A DNA stretch of 64,000 nucleotides from Labedella gwakjiensis (GCF_003014675.1 NZ_PYAU01000001.1:2294001-2358000), one strand, 5' to 3'; shown: positions 25,628 through 34,928, numbered from the stretch's first letter. Numbers and translations are program-made. The notes: generated by a model from the letters alone, not told the origin.

Positions 25628-26998
25628 ATGAACCCCACCGCGACGGCCACCGACATGGGCACGGACGAGGTGATCGCAGCCGCGATCGCGCTCCTTGAGT
25701 CCGTCGTCCACGCGGGTGCCCCCGGCCGGCTGTCCGGCGAGCGGTTCCTGTCGCGTGTGCCCCGGGTCGAGCGTCTCGGTCGGCTCGTCGACAGTCTTCG
25801 GGTGTCCCACGCGGCGGATGCGGCGGAGCGCATGATGAGCCCCGTCGACTCCTTGGGCGCGGCGGGATACGCCACGGCGCAGCACGCCATCGCGCAGCTG
25901 ACCGGTGTCTCCGAGGCGGAGGCGGCCCGCCGTATCCGCTTGGGGCAGCGCATCGCCTCCGGTGTATCGATGACGGGCGCCCCTGTCGCGCCGCGCTTCC
26001 CGTCGGTGGCTTCCGCGGTCGGGGACGGTCATCTCGGGCTGGAGGCCGCCGAGATCATCACTCGCCAACTCGACACCGTCGCGTGTCGTGTCGACCGTGG
26101 CGTCCTCCACGAGGCGGAGGCTGGCCTCGTCGAGCTCGCGTCGGGGACCGACGTCCGTGCCCCGACGGCGGCCGACCTCGTGAAGGATCAGGCCGCGGTC
26201 TTCATACTGGCCATCGATCCCGACGGTGCGGAACCCTCCGAGAGCTACGCCCGGAGGGCTCGCAGCCTCACGTTCGGCCGCGCCACGCCCGAGGGAATGA
26301 TCCCCGTGAAGGGCCTCCTCGCGGCAGACGTGGGCGTTCAGTTCGAGCGACTGGTCAGCGCTCACGTTCGCCGGGTGTCGTTCGTCGACCCCGTCGCCGA
26401 CGAGCAGGTCGCGGCGGAGGACCGCAGCCCCGCGCAGCGTCGACACGACACCCTCGCCGACATTCTCAGCGCCGCGTCCCGGGTGGCTGACGCCCCCGAG
26501 ATCGCGGGCTCGGCGCCCGCTGTCACGGTCACCGTCACCCATGAGGCGCTCGTCACGGGCGATGGCATGGGTTTCCTCGACGGCCACGTCACTCCTGTCT
26601 CCATCGACACGGTCGACCGGCTGATCGATTCCCGGGGGATGCAGGTGGTCACGATGAACGCGGCGGGTCGAGTGCTCTCGCTCGGTTCGACGCAACGGTG
26701 CTTCACGCCGTCCCAGCGGCGTGCGATCGCCGCGCGCGACGGCGGCTGCATCATCCCCGGCTGCACGACCCCGGCGGGGTGGTGCGAGGTGCATCACGTG
26801 ATCCCGTGGCGCTCCGGAGGTCCTACCCACACCGACAACGGTGTGCTGCTCTGTTGGGGTCATCATCAACGGATCGACCGGGGCCCCTGGCGGTTGTCGA
26901 TGCCGGACGGCGTCCCACATGTGAGAGGACCGGGGATTCCCGAATGGACACCCGCGGGACGCTCCCGCGTCAGGACGGCGTTTCCCCGTACAGGATGA
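25628..26998 (+). CDS. DUF222/HNH endonuclease domain protein
   Basis: A 456-residue protein with the actinobacterial DUF222 region (residues about 30-330, mostly helical; GRLVDSLRVSHAADAAERM) and a C-terminal HNH nuclease motif (about 365-435: ARDGGCIIPGCTTPAGWCEVHHVIPW, then GVLLCWGHHQRID). The Cys pairs and the HH dyad for zinc and catalysis are intact. Such proteins occur in many copies in Microbacteriaceae and related genomes; the role is unproven. ATG 25628 is used; GTG 25613 would add five residues. The sequence is ordinary for the window in GC. Confidence 0.88.
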   Translation: MNPTATATDMGTDEVIAAAIALLESVVHAGAPGRLSGERFLSRVPRVERLGRLVDSLRVSHAADAAERMMSPVDSLGAAGYATAQHAIAQLTGVSEAEAARRIRLGQRIASGVSMTGAPVAPRFPSVASAVGDGHLGLEAAEIITRQLDTVACRVDRGVLHEAEAGLVELASGTDVRAPTAADLVKDQAAVFILAIDPDGAEPSESYARRARSLTFGRATPEGMIPVKGLLAADVGVQFERLVSAHVRRVSFVDPVADEQVAAEDRSPAQRRHDTLADILSAASRVADAPEIAGSAPAVTVTVTHEALVTGDGMGFLDGHVTPVSIDTVDRLIDSRGMQVVTMNAAGRVLSLGSTQRCFTPSQRRAIAARDGGCIIPGCTTPAGWCEVHHVIPWRSGGPTHTDNGVLLCWGHHQRIDRGPWRLSMPDGVPHVRGPGIPEWTPAGRSRVRTAFPRTG

Positions 26999-27081
26999 TG
27001 CGAGTCCTGTGGAGAACATCGTGTCCGCGGAATGTGGATGCCCGCTGTGCGGTATTCGTCCGCTCCTCTAGGGTCGTCGCC

Positions 27082-27630
27082 ATGGGGGAACCACGAAGAA
27101 CGACCCGTTTCGGCGCGCTCGCAGCGCTGTGCATCATGGGTGTCCTGATCGCGACCGGCTGTGCCTCGAGCGAAGCGCCGCCGCCGACGGCCTCGTCGAG
27201 CCCGACCGCTGAGAAGTCGGATGCGGCCGTGCTCGCTGCGGTGCTCGACGTCTACACCCGGTACAGCGCTGCGCTCGATGCGATCCTCGCCCGAGGCGAC
27301 GGCGACTACTCGCAACTCGAACCGCTCACCACACCCGAGTTCTTTGACAGTTTCACGTCGGCGGATGACGAATTCAGTCGCGGCGAGTGGAAAACGACCG
27401 GTTCGACGTCATTCGACTCCGAGGAATTGGTGTCGTCGTCTTCTTCATCAGTGGCGGTGGTGCTGTGCCGTGACGTCTCTCGCGTGCGGGTAGTGACGGT
27501 CGATGGTGTCGATGTCACCCCGGCCGATCGGTCAGAACGTTTCGCGGTGAAGGTCACGTTCACGAGCGACGACTCTGGTTATCTCGTCGACAGTTCCGAG
27601 CGGACTGCAGAGGATGCATTGTGCGGCTGA
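27082..27630 (+). CDS. putative lipoprotein, low GC
   Basis: A 182-residue exported protein with a clear lipoprotein signal (IATGC, Cys27) after GALAALCIMGVL. The mature part has a Ser/Pro/Thr linker (28-50) and one domain (about 55-182) of mixed helices and strands, including ELVSSSSSSVAVVLCRD, where a serine run sits before a strand. This resembles the NTF2-like lipoproteins encoded beside PKD proteins, but no family is certain. Base composition is lower than the surroundings (69 G+C in 27361-27480, about 57%). The stop overlaps the next start by 10 bp, so the two are translated together. Confidence 0.72.
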   Translation: MGEPRRTTRFGALAALCIMGVLIATGCASSEAPPPTASSSPTAEKSDAAVLAAVLDVYTRYSAALDAILARGDGDYSQLEPLTTPEFFDSFTSADDEFSRGEWKTTGSTSFDSEELVSSSSSSVAVVLCRDVSRVRVVTVDGVDVTPADRSERFAVKVTFTSDDSGYLVDSSERTAEDALCG

Positions 27631-28436
27631 TCGCGGTCGTGCTTCTCATGCTGCTGGTATCAGGGGTCTCGCCCGCGCGCGCTCAGGGCGCATGCTCACC
27701 GGGTAAGCAGGAGGCTGGACTCTGCGTCGCCGGGGGCGTGAATGGTTCGTCCATCGACATCAGCGGAACGGAGAATTCGCCAGACTCAGGCGAACCCGCC
27801 GGTAGCGCCGGTGCCGGTGAAACCGGTGGCCCCGGCCTCGTGCCGGGTTCGAGCTCGCCGAGTCCCGACGGTTCGGGGCTCGGGGGGAACCCGCGGCGCA
27901 TCATCGACGACCTCGACCCGTGTCCGGAGTGCGCGGTGGAGCAGGGGCCGGCCGCCCCGCTCACGCTTCAGGATCTGGCGTCGTTCGCGCCGAGCGCGTC
28001 GGCGATCCGTATGGAGCCCGACGGGTGGATGCTGCGGGGGCTGCCGGCCAACTTCATCGCCGACGCCACGGAGCAGACCGTGGGAGGCTCGCTCCTCGGT
28101 CGTCCGATCGACGTCCGGTTCGCTCCCGCTTCCTACACGTGGACATGGGGGGACGGTCACGCTGACACGTTCTCGCAGTCCGGCCGCACCTGGTCCGATC
28201 TCGGCCTCCCGCGGTTCTCGGAGACCGCGACGTCGCACACCTACACGGAGCGCGGCACGGTGACGGTCGGGCTGAGCGTCGCCCACTCCGTCGCGTATCG
28301 TCTCGGCGATGGCGAATGGGTCACCGTCGACGGTACGGTCGCCGCGACCGTCGACCTCGACGCGTACGTTGGCACCGCTCGCACCGTGCTGGTGCCCGCC
28401 GATTGCGTCGCGGATCCTTCAGCGGATGGCTGCTGA
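27621..28436 (+). CDS. secreted PKD-domain protein
   Basis: A 271-residue protein with a cleaved signal peptide (LIAVVLLMLLVSGVSPARAQG) and a Gly/Ser/Pro-rich stretch (about 40-95) containing a CPEC pair. A conserved middle region follows (DGWMLRGLPANFIADATEQTV), then a PKD-like beta-sandwich (about 170-220) with the WTWGDG motif and TYTERGTVTV strand. The GTG at 27621 overlaps the upstream lipoprotein by 10 bp. PKD modules bind proteins or sugars at cell surfaces. The pair with the lipoprotein looks like a small surface complex. A hairpin at 28451-28482 terminates it against convergent purC. Confidence 0.78.
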   Translation: MRLIAVVLLMLLVSGVSPARAQGACSPGKQEAGLCVAGGVNGSSIDISGTENSPDSGEPAGSAGAGETGGPGLVPGSSSPSPDGSGLGGNPRRIIDDLDPCPECAVEQGPAAPLTLQDLASFAPSASAIRMEPDGWMLRGLPANFIADATEQTVGGSLLGRPIDVRFAPASYTWTWGDGHADTFSQSGRTWSDLGLPRFSETATSHTYTERGTVTVGLSVAHSVAYRLGDGEWVTVDGTVAATVDLDAYVGTARTVLVPADCVADPSADGC

Positions 28437-28450
28437 CGGCGGAGCTGCTG

Positions 28451-28482
28451 GCGGCGAGGCGCCGGTGGCACGGCCTCGCCGC
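28451..28482. terminator. bidirectional hairpin between PKD gene and purC
   Basis: A perfect 10-bp stem, GCGGCGAGGC (28451-28460) with GCCTCGCCGC (28473-28482), and a 12-nt loop between two convergent genes. No T-run is present on either strand. Confidence 0.55.
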
Positions 28483-28486
28483 GGGT

Positions 28487-29419
28487 TCAGGCGGTGGTGG
28501 TGATCCGTTCGAGCAGTTCCCGGTAGCGTGCGGCCGTGCGTTCGACGATCTCATCCGGCAACTCGGGCGGAGTCCCCGTCTTGTCCCAGTTCGCGGCGAG
28601 CCAGTCGCGCACGATCTGCTTGTCGAAGCTCGCCATGCGCTCGGTGGGAGAGCCGCCGTCGTGCCACGCCCTGGCGTCCCAGTACCGTGACGAGTCCGAC
28701 GTGAGCACCTCGTCGGCGAGGACGATCTCGCCCGACGCGGCGTCGCGCCCGAACTCGAACTTCGTGTCGGCGAGGATCACTCCGTGCGACTCCGAAATCG
28801 CGGCGGCCCTGGCATAGATCGACAGCGACATCGAGCGGAGCGCGTCGGCGTCATCGGCTCCGACGATCTCGACCACGCGCTCGAACGTGATGTTCTCGTC
28901 GTGGTCCCCCAACTCGGCCTTGAACGCCGGAGTGAAGAGCGGCTCGGGAAGGCGATCCCCGTTCGAGAGTCCCGAGGGCAACGGAATGCCACAGACCGTG
29001 CCGCTCTCCTGATATTCGAGCCAACCGGTACCGGTGATGTACCCGCGGACGACGCACTCGATGGGGAACATGTCGAGGGCGCGGACGAGCATCGCCCGCC
29101 CGGCGACCTCGGGGGGCACGAGTGCGCGCGCCTCGTCCGTGCCGGTCCCGAGAAGCGCGTGTGAGGCGTGCAGGTGGTTCGGCACGTCGTCCAGGGTGTC
29201 GAACCACCACAGGCTGAGCGTCGTGAGCAGCTCTCCTTTCCCCGGGATCCCGGGGGAGAGGACGTAGTCGAATGCGCTCACCCTGTCGCTCGCGACCACG
29301 AGCATCGTCCCCTCCGGTGCTGGCGAGTCGGTCGACGCCGGGGTGGGGCGGTACAGGTCGCGCACCTTGCCCGAGTACACGTGCGTCCAGCCGGGGATGT
29401 CGAGGGGAGTCGAGGTCAC
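28487..29419 (-). CDS. purC: phosphoribosylaminoimidazole-succinocarboxamide synthase (PurC)
   Basis: SAICAR synthase (310 residues) joins CAIR and aspartate with ATP in purine synthesis. Marks are the N-terminal strand YSGKVRDLYRP, the ATP region VASDRVSAFDYVLSPGIPGKG, the substrate segment IECVVRGYITGTGWLEYQ, and KFEFGRDAASGEIVLADEVLTSDSSRYW in the C-terminal half. GTG 29419 is taken because homology begins at TSTPLDIPGWTHVYSGK; an ATG 36 bp upstream would add twelve residues. It stands alone rather than in an operon. Confidence 0.96.
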   Translation of the reverse strand: MTSTPLDIPGWTHVYSGKVRDLYRPTPASTDSPAPEGTMLVVASDRVSAFDYVLSPGIPGKGELLTTLSLWWFDTLDDVPNHLHASHALLGTGTDEARALVPPEVAGRAMLVRALDMFPIECVVRGYITGTGWLEYQESGTVCGIPLPSGLSNGDRLPEPLFTPAFKAELGDHDENITFERVVEIVGADDADALRSMSLSIYARAAAISESHGVILADTKFEFGRDAASGEIVLADEVLTSDSSRYWDARAWHDGGSPTERMASFDKQIVRDWLAANWDKTGTPPELPDEIVERTAARYRELLERITTTA

Positions 29420-29514
29420 CAGCCCATTATCTCGGACGTCTCCCGGCCCCGTCACCCGGCGTCGCGCACGGCCGCTCGTGTCGCTCCGACGCCCGCCTCA
29501 TCGGTTCCGATCAC

Positions 29515-29575
29515 AGAATCACCCCCCAACTGGGGGCGCGCACGGGTTGGTCCTGGGGGGCGGGTGATGCGATTC
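29515..29575. repeat. complex inverted repeats upstream of large LamG gene
   Basis: Within the 249-bp gap between purC and the large surface-protein gene lies a C-run/G-run pair (CCCCCCAACTGGGGG) followed by GGGGGGCGGGTGAT, whose reverse complement partly matches ATCACCCCCC at the left. Two alternative hairpins can form. It may be a regulatory or attenuation element; nothing further can be said. Confidence 0.35.
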
Positions 29576-29668
29576 TCAAGAGGACTACCTGAGGATCCAT
29601 CATCTTCTCAGCGACCTCGGCCGCAACGGGCCGGTGGCGCTGACCCCCCGATCACGTGTGGAGCGCCT

Positions 29669-32600
29669 GTGCCCGAACGAACCGATACCCTGCCCGAGCC
29701 CTCTCGTCGCCGCTCCCGCCGAACGGTGAGCGCTGCGGCCCTCGCACTCGGGTCGGCTCTCGCCGTGCTCGTCGGCGCGCTCGTCCCGGTCGGCGGAGCC
29801 CTCGCGGATTCGGCCCCCGCCGATCCGTCATCCGCTCTCAGCCCGGCGACGGTCACCGCCGACGCCCTCCCCACCCCGCAGATCGACGGCGTCGTCTGGG
29901 ATCAGGTCGTGGTCGGCAACACGGTGTTCGTCGGCGGCGAGTTCACGACGGCGCGCCCCGACGGTGCCGCTGAGGGCGTCAACACCGTCGCGAGAGGCAA
30001 CTTCCTCGCCTACGACCTCACGACGGGCGCTCTTCGCACCGACATCGCTCCGATGTTCAACGCTCAGATCCGGAGCATCGCGGTCTCGCCTGATGGGACG
30101 CGGCTGTACGTCGGCGGCTCCTTCACCAAGGTCGGGGATTCCACCCGCTACCGGGTCGCGGCCTTCGATCTCCCGTCCATGACGCTCGTGTCGAACTGGG
30201 CGCCCACGGTGAACGCCACCGTCGAGGCCGTCGCGGCCACCGACTCGACCGTCTACATCACGGGTGTGTTCACCTCCGTGCAGAAGAACGAGCGCTCGAA
30301 GGGCGCCGCGCTGTCGCGTGAGAAGGCCGCGATCCAGCCATGGGCCCCGGTCATCGCCGGCGGAACGGCACGTGCGATCGCGATCTCCCCCGACGAGTCG
30401 AAGATCGTCGTCGGCGGCAGCTTCACGACCCTCAACGGATCGAACAACCCGGGCCTCGGCATGGGCGCCGTGACAGCGGACACCGGTACGTCCCTGCCGT
30501 GGAAGGTCAACTCGACCATCCGCAACGGCGGGACGAAGTCGTCGATCTTCGACCTCTCCTCCGACGGCGACAGCGTCTACGGCGTCGGCTACCAGCACAG
30601 TCAGGGAGGCCAGGCCGTCGAGGGAACGTTCCGTGCGAGCTGGGCGGACGGAACGCTCGAGTGGCTCGCCGATTGCCACGGCGACTCCTACTCGGTCGAG
30701 GCCGCAGGCGACGTCATCTACACGGCAGGCCACGCTCACGCGTGCGACAACACCGGCGGCTTCCCGAACGACACCGAGGCCTACCACCGCGCTGTCGCTT
30801 TCACGAAGCAGGCCTCCGGCACCACCGTGTTCAACCAGCCGCCCGCCGGCTGGACGTACGGCAACTTCTCCGGCACCCCGGCCACCAAGATCCTCAACTG
30901 GTTCCCCGACCTCAACACGGGCACGTACACGGGATCGACGCAGGGGCCGTGGGACGTCACGGTCGCCGGCGACTACGTCCTGTACGGCGGCGAGTTCACG
31001 AAGGTGAACGGTCGCGGCCAGCAGGGGCTCGTCCGGTTCGCGACCTCCGACAAGGCTCCGAACGCGCGTGGACCGGTCCTGCAGGCCGACGCGATGACCC
31101 CGACGGTCACGGCTTTCGGCGGCGGCGCCGCCAAGATCACGTTCGCGGCGAACTTCGACGACGACAACGAGAACCTCACGTACAAGGTGGTCCGCAACGG
31201 CAACACCGCGAACCCCGTCTACGTGAACACTGTCGCGTCGACGTTCTGGAACCGTGCGAACATCACGTTCGTCGATGAGGGTCTGACACCCGGAGCGACC
31301 TACACGTATCGCGTGCGGACGGAGGATCCCTTCGGCAACGCGACATGGGGCACGAGTGTGACCTTGACGGCGACGGACGGTGCTGAGGCTCGCGTCACCG
31401 ACTACGACAAGGCGATCCTCGCCGAGCTGCCGACCCACTACTGGCCGCTGAACGAGGCGTCGGGCGCCACGGCGGACGATTGGACAGGCGGGGCGACCCA
31501 GACGTTCTCGGGCGCGAGCGTGGTGCGTGGAGCGGCGGGTGCGGAGACCGACGGTTCCGGTGCGGCCGTGCGAATCGGCGGGGACGCACGGACCACGTCG
31601 ACGGGCATCTCGAAGCTGCCGAACACCTTCAGCCTCGAAGCATGGTTCTCGACCACGTCGACCACGGGTGGGCTCCTCATCGGGGCGTCCAACGAGAACG
31701 GTGGCAACCGCGACCGTCTCCTCTACATGGGCAACGACGGACGTCTCCACTTCGGTGTGTACCCGGGCTCCGTGCGCATGGTCGACTCCGATGCGAGCTA
31801 CAACGACGGTGCGTGGCACCACGTCGTCGCGACCCTCGGCCAGTCGGGTATGCAGCTGTACGTCGACGGAGCGCTCGTCGACTCGCGCACCGACACGGTG
31901 TCGGCTCAGGACTACTCCGGCTACTGGGCTCTGGGCGGCTACTCGCTCTCCGGGTGGCCGGACCGACCGTCGACCGACTACTTCACCGGTTCGATCGACA
32001 ACGTCGCGACCTACTCCACCCAGCTCACCGCCTCGCAAGTGTCGGCCCACGACGCGGCGATCGGTGGTGTGACCGAGCCCGAGCCCGAGCCTGAGCCCGA
32101 GCCCGCGAACGTCGCTCCGGTCGCGTCGTTCTCCTCCGACGCCACGGATCTCACGGTGTCGGTCGATGCCGGAGCGTCCTCCGACGCCGATGGGACGATC
32201 ACCGGCTACGCGTGGTCGTTCGGCGACGGAGGGACGGGCACCGGCGTCACCGCAGAGCACACCTACGCCGACGCCGGCACCTACACCGTGGGTCTCACGG
32301 TGACCGATGACGACGGAGCCACACACTCGACCTCGTCGAGTGTGACGGTGGTCGCCCCCGCCCCCGAGGAGCCGGCCGTGCAGGCCATCGCCGCCGACGA
32401 CTTCGCGCGGACGACGGCGAGCGGCTGGGGTTCGGCGACGACGGGCGGCTCCTGGGCGGCCTCCGGCAGCTCTGGTGGTCTGAGCGTCGGAAACGGCGTC
32501 GGCGTCATCGCGTCGAACGCCGGCCAGACGCGGCTCGCCGTCCTCCCCTCGGTGGCCGCCGGGTCGTCGGTGTCCCGGGTCTCGTTCGTGATCGACAAGG

Positions 32601-33022
32601 CGCCGACGGGAGGTGGCCAGTTCGTCTCGGTCGTGGCTCGACAGGTCGGCACTGAGCGTTACGTCGCCCGCGTCTGGGCTCAGGCGAACGGAGTGCTCCA
32701 GGTCCAGGTGCAGCGCAACGGCAGCACGCTCGCCCTTCGCAACCTCACGGGAGTCGCGTACGCCAGTGGTGACACCGTCGACGTGTCCGTCGCCGTCGAC
32801 ACCGTGAACGGTGTGACGACCCTCTCGGCGAAGGCCTGGGTCACGCCGTCCGGAGCGGCCTCGGCGACGCCGGAGCCCACCGATTGGCAGGTCACGGCGA
32901 CGGATTCGACAGCGAGCCTGCAGGGGACCGGCTCGACCGGTCTCGGCTTCTACCTGTCGGGATCGGCGACGAGCCCCACGAACGTGGCGTTCCGCGGTTA
33001 CTCGGTGACGCCGCTCGGCTGA
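29669..33022 (+). CDS. large secreted propeller-FN3-LamG-PKD surface protein
   Basis: A 1117-residue exported protein. A basic signal peptide (RRRSRRTVSAAALALGSALAVL) ends near residue 47. Then come a beta-propeller-like region (about 69-460) with repeated VFVGGEFT / LYVGGSFTK / VVGGSFTTLNG blades, an FN3-like domain (about 478-570), a LamG/concanavalin jelly roll (about 576-800, YNDGAWHHVVATL), an EPEPEPEP linker, a PKD domain (about 814-894, YAWSFGDGG) and a C-terminal beta-sandwich (about 906-1117). No LPXTG or transmembrane anchor is seen. GTG 29669 follows a GGAG at 5 nt. A paralogue is at 48885. It is probably a carbohydrate-binding envelope protein. Confidence 0.85.
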   Translation: MPERTDTLPEPSRRRSRRTVSAAALALGSALAVLVGALVPVGGALADSAPADPSSALSPATVTADALPTPQIDGVVWDQVVVGNTVFVGGEFTTARPDGAAEGVNTVARGNFLAYDLTTGALRTDIAPMFNAQIRSIAVSPDGTRLYVGGSFTKVGDSTRYRVAAFDLPSMTLVSNWAPTVNATVEAVAATDSTVYITGVFTSVQKNERSKGAALSREKAAIQPWAPVIAGGTARAIAISPDESKIVVGGSFTTLNGSNNPGLGMGAVTADTGTSLPWKVNSTIRNGGTKSSIFDLSSDGDSVYGVGYQHSQGGQAVEGTFRASWADGTLEWLADCHGDSYSVEAAGDVIYTAGHAHACDNTGGFPNDTEAYHRAVAFTKQASGTTVFNQPPAGWTYGNFSGTPATKILNWFPDLNTGTYTGSTQGPWDVTVAGDYVLYGGEFTKVNGRGQQGLVRFATSDKAPNARGPVLQADAMTPTVTAFGGGAAKITFAANFDDDNENLTYKVVRNGNTANPVYVNTVASTFWNRANITFVDEGLTPGATYTYRVRTEDPFGNATWGTSVTLTATDGAEARVTDYDKAILAELPTHYWPLNEASGATADDWTGGATQTFSGASVVRGAAGAETDGSGAAVRIGGDARTTSTGISKLPNTFSLEAWFSTTSTTGGLLIGASNENGGNRDRLLYMGNDGRLHFGVYPGSVRMVDSDASYNDGAWHHVVATLGQSGMQLYVDGALVDSRTDTVSAQDYSGYWALGGYSLSGWPDRPSTDYFTGSIDNVATYSTQLTASQVSAHDAAIGGVTEPEPEPEPEPANVAPVASFSSDATDLTVSVDAGASSDADGTITGYAWSFGDGGTGTGVTAEHTYADAGTYTVGLTVTDDDGATHSTSSSVTVVAPAPEEPAVQAIAADDFARTTASGWGSATTGGSWAASGSSGGLSVGNGVGVIASNAGQTRLAVLPSVAAGSSVSRVSFVIDKAPTGGGQFVSVVARQVGTERYVARVWAQANGVLQVQVQRNGSTLALRNLTGVAYASGDTVDVSVAVDTVNGVTTLSAKAWVTPSGAASATPEPTDWQVTATDSTASLQGTGSTGLGFYLSGSATSPTNVAFRGYSVTPLG

Positions 33023-33034
33023 TCCCTCGGATCG

Positions 33035-33067
33035 AAGGGCCCCTCCGCCGATGGTGGAGGGGCCCTT
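33035..33067 (+). terminator. rho-independent terminator after LamG-PKD gene
   Basis: AAGGGCCCCTCC (33035-33046), a 9-nt loop, and the perfect complement GGAGGGGCCCTT (33056-33067) followed by TCG, 12 bp past the stop codon. Confidence 0.85.
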
Positions 33068-33161
33068 TCGGGTCTCGCGGTATGCGCCGGCGCGGTTCGC
33101 GGCCGTTCTTGTGAATCACGTGTGAAAGACGGCGCGACGGGTTCCGGACGCCGTCCGGGTT

Positions 33162-33199
33162 CTGACACGCTGTCTGACACAAAGATGTATGCGCATACA
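33162..33199 (+). promoter_or_regulatory. promoter with perfect 14-bp palindrome
   Basis: CTGACA (33162-33167), 17 bp, ATGTAT (33185-33190) form a plausible promoter of the secreted glycoamylase-domain gene. A perfect palindrome TGTATGCGCATACA (33186-33199) overlaps the -10, a classic repressor position. TCTGACAC also occurs twice in tandem (33161 and 33173). Visual match only. Confidence 0.5.
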
Positions 33200-33242
33200 G
33201 ACACTCGTGTCCGCATGCACGGGTCCGAACAAGGGAGTTCCC

Positions 33243-34856
33243 ATGGCTCAATCACGCACATCCGCGCCACTCCGCGGCGCACTCGCTGTCGGCCTGTCCG
33301 CCCTCCTCATCGTGCCGGCCGGTACCGCGGCCTGGGCGGGAGGGCAGGGGCCGGGCGGAGGGGACGGACCCGGCGGGGGATCGCACGGCGACGGCCTCTC
33401 CCGGACGCAGGAGCGCACGCTGCTGCGCTACGCCGATGACACCTGGACGTCCATGGCTGCGATGACGGACGAGGAGACGGGGCTCGTCGCCGATCAGATC
33501 GACGCGGATCTCGCGACGCCGAGCGACTACACCTCGCCCACGAACATCGGAGGCTACCTCTGGTCGGCGGTCGTGGCCCGCGACCTCGGAATCATCTCGA
33601 AGAAGGAGGCGCGTCAGCGCATCGGGACGACGCTCGAGACCCTCTCGGAGCTCGAGCGCCACGAGCCGAGCGGGATGTTCTACAACTGGTACTCACCCGA
33701 GACGGGCGAGAAGCTCACGACGTGGCCGGACAGCGGAGACGTCGTCCATCCCTTCCTCTCGACGGTCGACAACGGGTGGCTCGCCGCCGCGCTGAGGGTC
33801 GTCTCCGAGGCGGATCCGAAGCTCCACAAGCAGGCAGACGCGCTCTACGACTCGATGGACTTCGGCTGGTTCCACGACACGGAAGCGGCCGACGGCGCGG
33901 GCCTCAACCGCGGCGGGTTCTGGGTGGACCAGCCCGGCGATACGTGCACGGTCCCGGGGAACTACGGCGACGACTCCGCCGGTGCTCCCGACGTGCTCTA
34001 CACGTGCCACTGGTACGACACGACCGTGAGCGAGGCGCGCATCGCGACCTACCTCGGCATCGCGAACGGGCAGATCCCGCCGGAGGCGTACTACGGCACC
34101 CTGCGCACGATGCCCGACGAGGGGTGCGACTTCGCGTGGCAGGAGCAGAAGCCGGAGGGTGTCACCCGCGAGTACTCGGGAGTCAGCGTCTTCGAGGGCA
34201 CATACGAGTACGGCGACATGCGTCTCGTGCCCGCCTGGGGCGGCAGCATGTTCGAGGCGCTCATGCCCGACCTGTTCGTGCCGGAAGCCGACTGGGGACC
34301 CCGCTCCTGGGGGGTCAATCACCCCGCGACGGTCGCGGCCCAGGAGTACCACGGCCTCGAGGAGGCCGACTACGGGTACTGGGGCTTCAGCCCCTCGAGC
34401 GATCCGTTCGGCGGATACCGCGAGTACGGTGTCGAAGGTCTCGGCATCAGCTCGGACGGGTACGCGAGCGACGAGCCGGCGACGGACGTCGACCGTGGAT
34501 ACGAGGGATGCCGCGAAGGCACGAACCCGGACCCCCAGTTCGGTGAGGGCGTCGTGACCCCGCACGCCTCCTTCCTCGCGCTCCCGTACGACACGGACGG
34601 CGTGCTCGACAACCTCGCCGGGATCGAGAACGACCTCGGAGCCTATGGTGACGGCGGCTTCTTCGACGCGGTCTCGACCGATTCGGGCACGGCTGCTGAG
34701 CGCTATCTGAGTCTCGATCAGTCGATGATCATGGCGGCCATCGGGAACGCCATCGACGACGACTCCCTGAAGGACTACTTCGTCGACCGCTCGTTCGAGA
34801 AGGCCGTCAAGCCGCTCGTCGCGGCTCAGATCTTCGGATCGACCATGCCCCGCTGA
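33243..34856 (+). CDS. secreted glycoamylase-domain protein (GH144-like)
   Basis: A 537-residue exported protein with a signal peptide (residues 1-32, ending AWA) and a Gly-rich linker. The single helical-barrel domain (about 50-537) matches the glycoamylase/DUF3131 group that includes GH144 beta-1,2-glucanases. Marks are YTSPTNIGGYLW near 95, GMFYNWYSP, WGGSMFEALMPDLFVPE near 335, GYWGFSPSSDPFGGYREYGV near 380 and VTPHASFLALPYD near 437. It may act on an external beta-glucan; the linkage is not known. The start ATG 33243 follows AGGGAG. A paralogue lies directly downstream, separated by a long hairpin. Confidence 0.82.
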   Translation: MAQSRTSAPLRGALAVGLSALLIVPAGTAAWAGGQGPGGGDGPGGGSHGDGLSRTQERTLLRYADDTWTSMAAMTDEETGLVADQIDADLATPSDYTSPTNIGGYLWSAVVARDLGIISKKEARQRIGTTLETLSELERHEPSGMFYNWYSPETGEKLTTWPDSGDVVHPFLSTVDNGWLAAALRVVSEADPKLHKQADALYDSMDFGWFHDTEAADGAGLNRGGFWVDQPGDTCTVPGNYGDDSAGAPDVLYTCHWYDTTVSEARIATYLGIANGQIPPEAYYGTLRTMPDEGCDFAWQEQKPEGVTREYSGVSVFEGTYEYGDMRLVPAWGGSMFEALMPDLFVPEADWGPRSWGVNHPATVAAQEYHGLEEADYGYWGFSPSSDPFGGYREYGVEGLGISSDGYASDEPATDVDRGYEGCREGTNPDPQFGEGVVTPHASFLALPYDTDGVLDNLAGIENDLGAYGDGGFFDAVSTDSGTAAERYLSLDQSMIMAAIGNAIDDDSLKDYFVDRSFEKAVKPLVAAQIFGSTMPR

Positions 34857-34872
34857 CGGATCCCGTCGTCGT

Positions 34873-34928
34873 GACGTCCCCCACCCCCTCGCCTGAGTTA
34901 TCCCCAGGTTGGGGGGATGGGGGACGTC
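34873..34928. terminator. long imperfect hairpin between the two glycoamylase paralogues
   Basis: GACGTCCCCCACCCCC (34873-34888) pairs with GGGGGGATGGGGGACGTC (34911-34928): 11 perfect pairs, one mismatch, then five C-G pairs, with a 22-nt loop. It begins 16 bp past the stop of the first paralogue and ends before the RBS of the second. No T-run. Confidence 0.65.

Noticed and set aside
29828-32326. 832-codon open frame on the minus strand opposite the LamG-PKD gene
   Set aside because: Antisense shadow of a protein with a signal peptide and recognisable domains; its own translation is compositionally biased and matches nothing.
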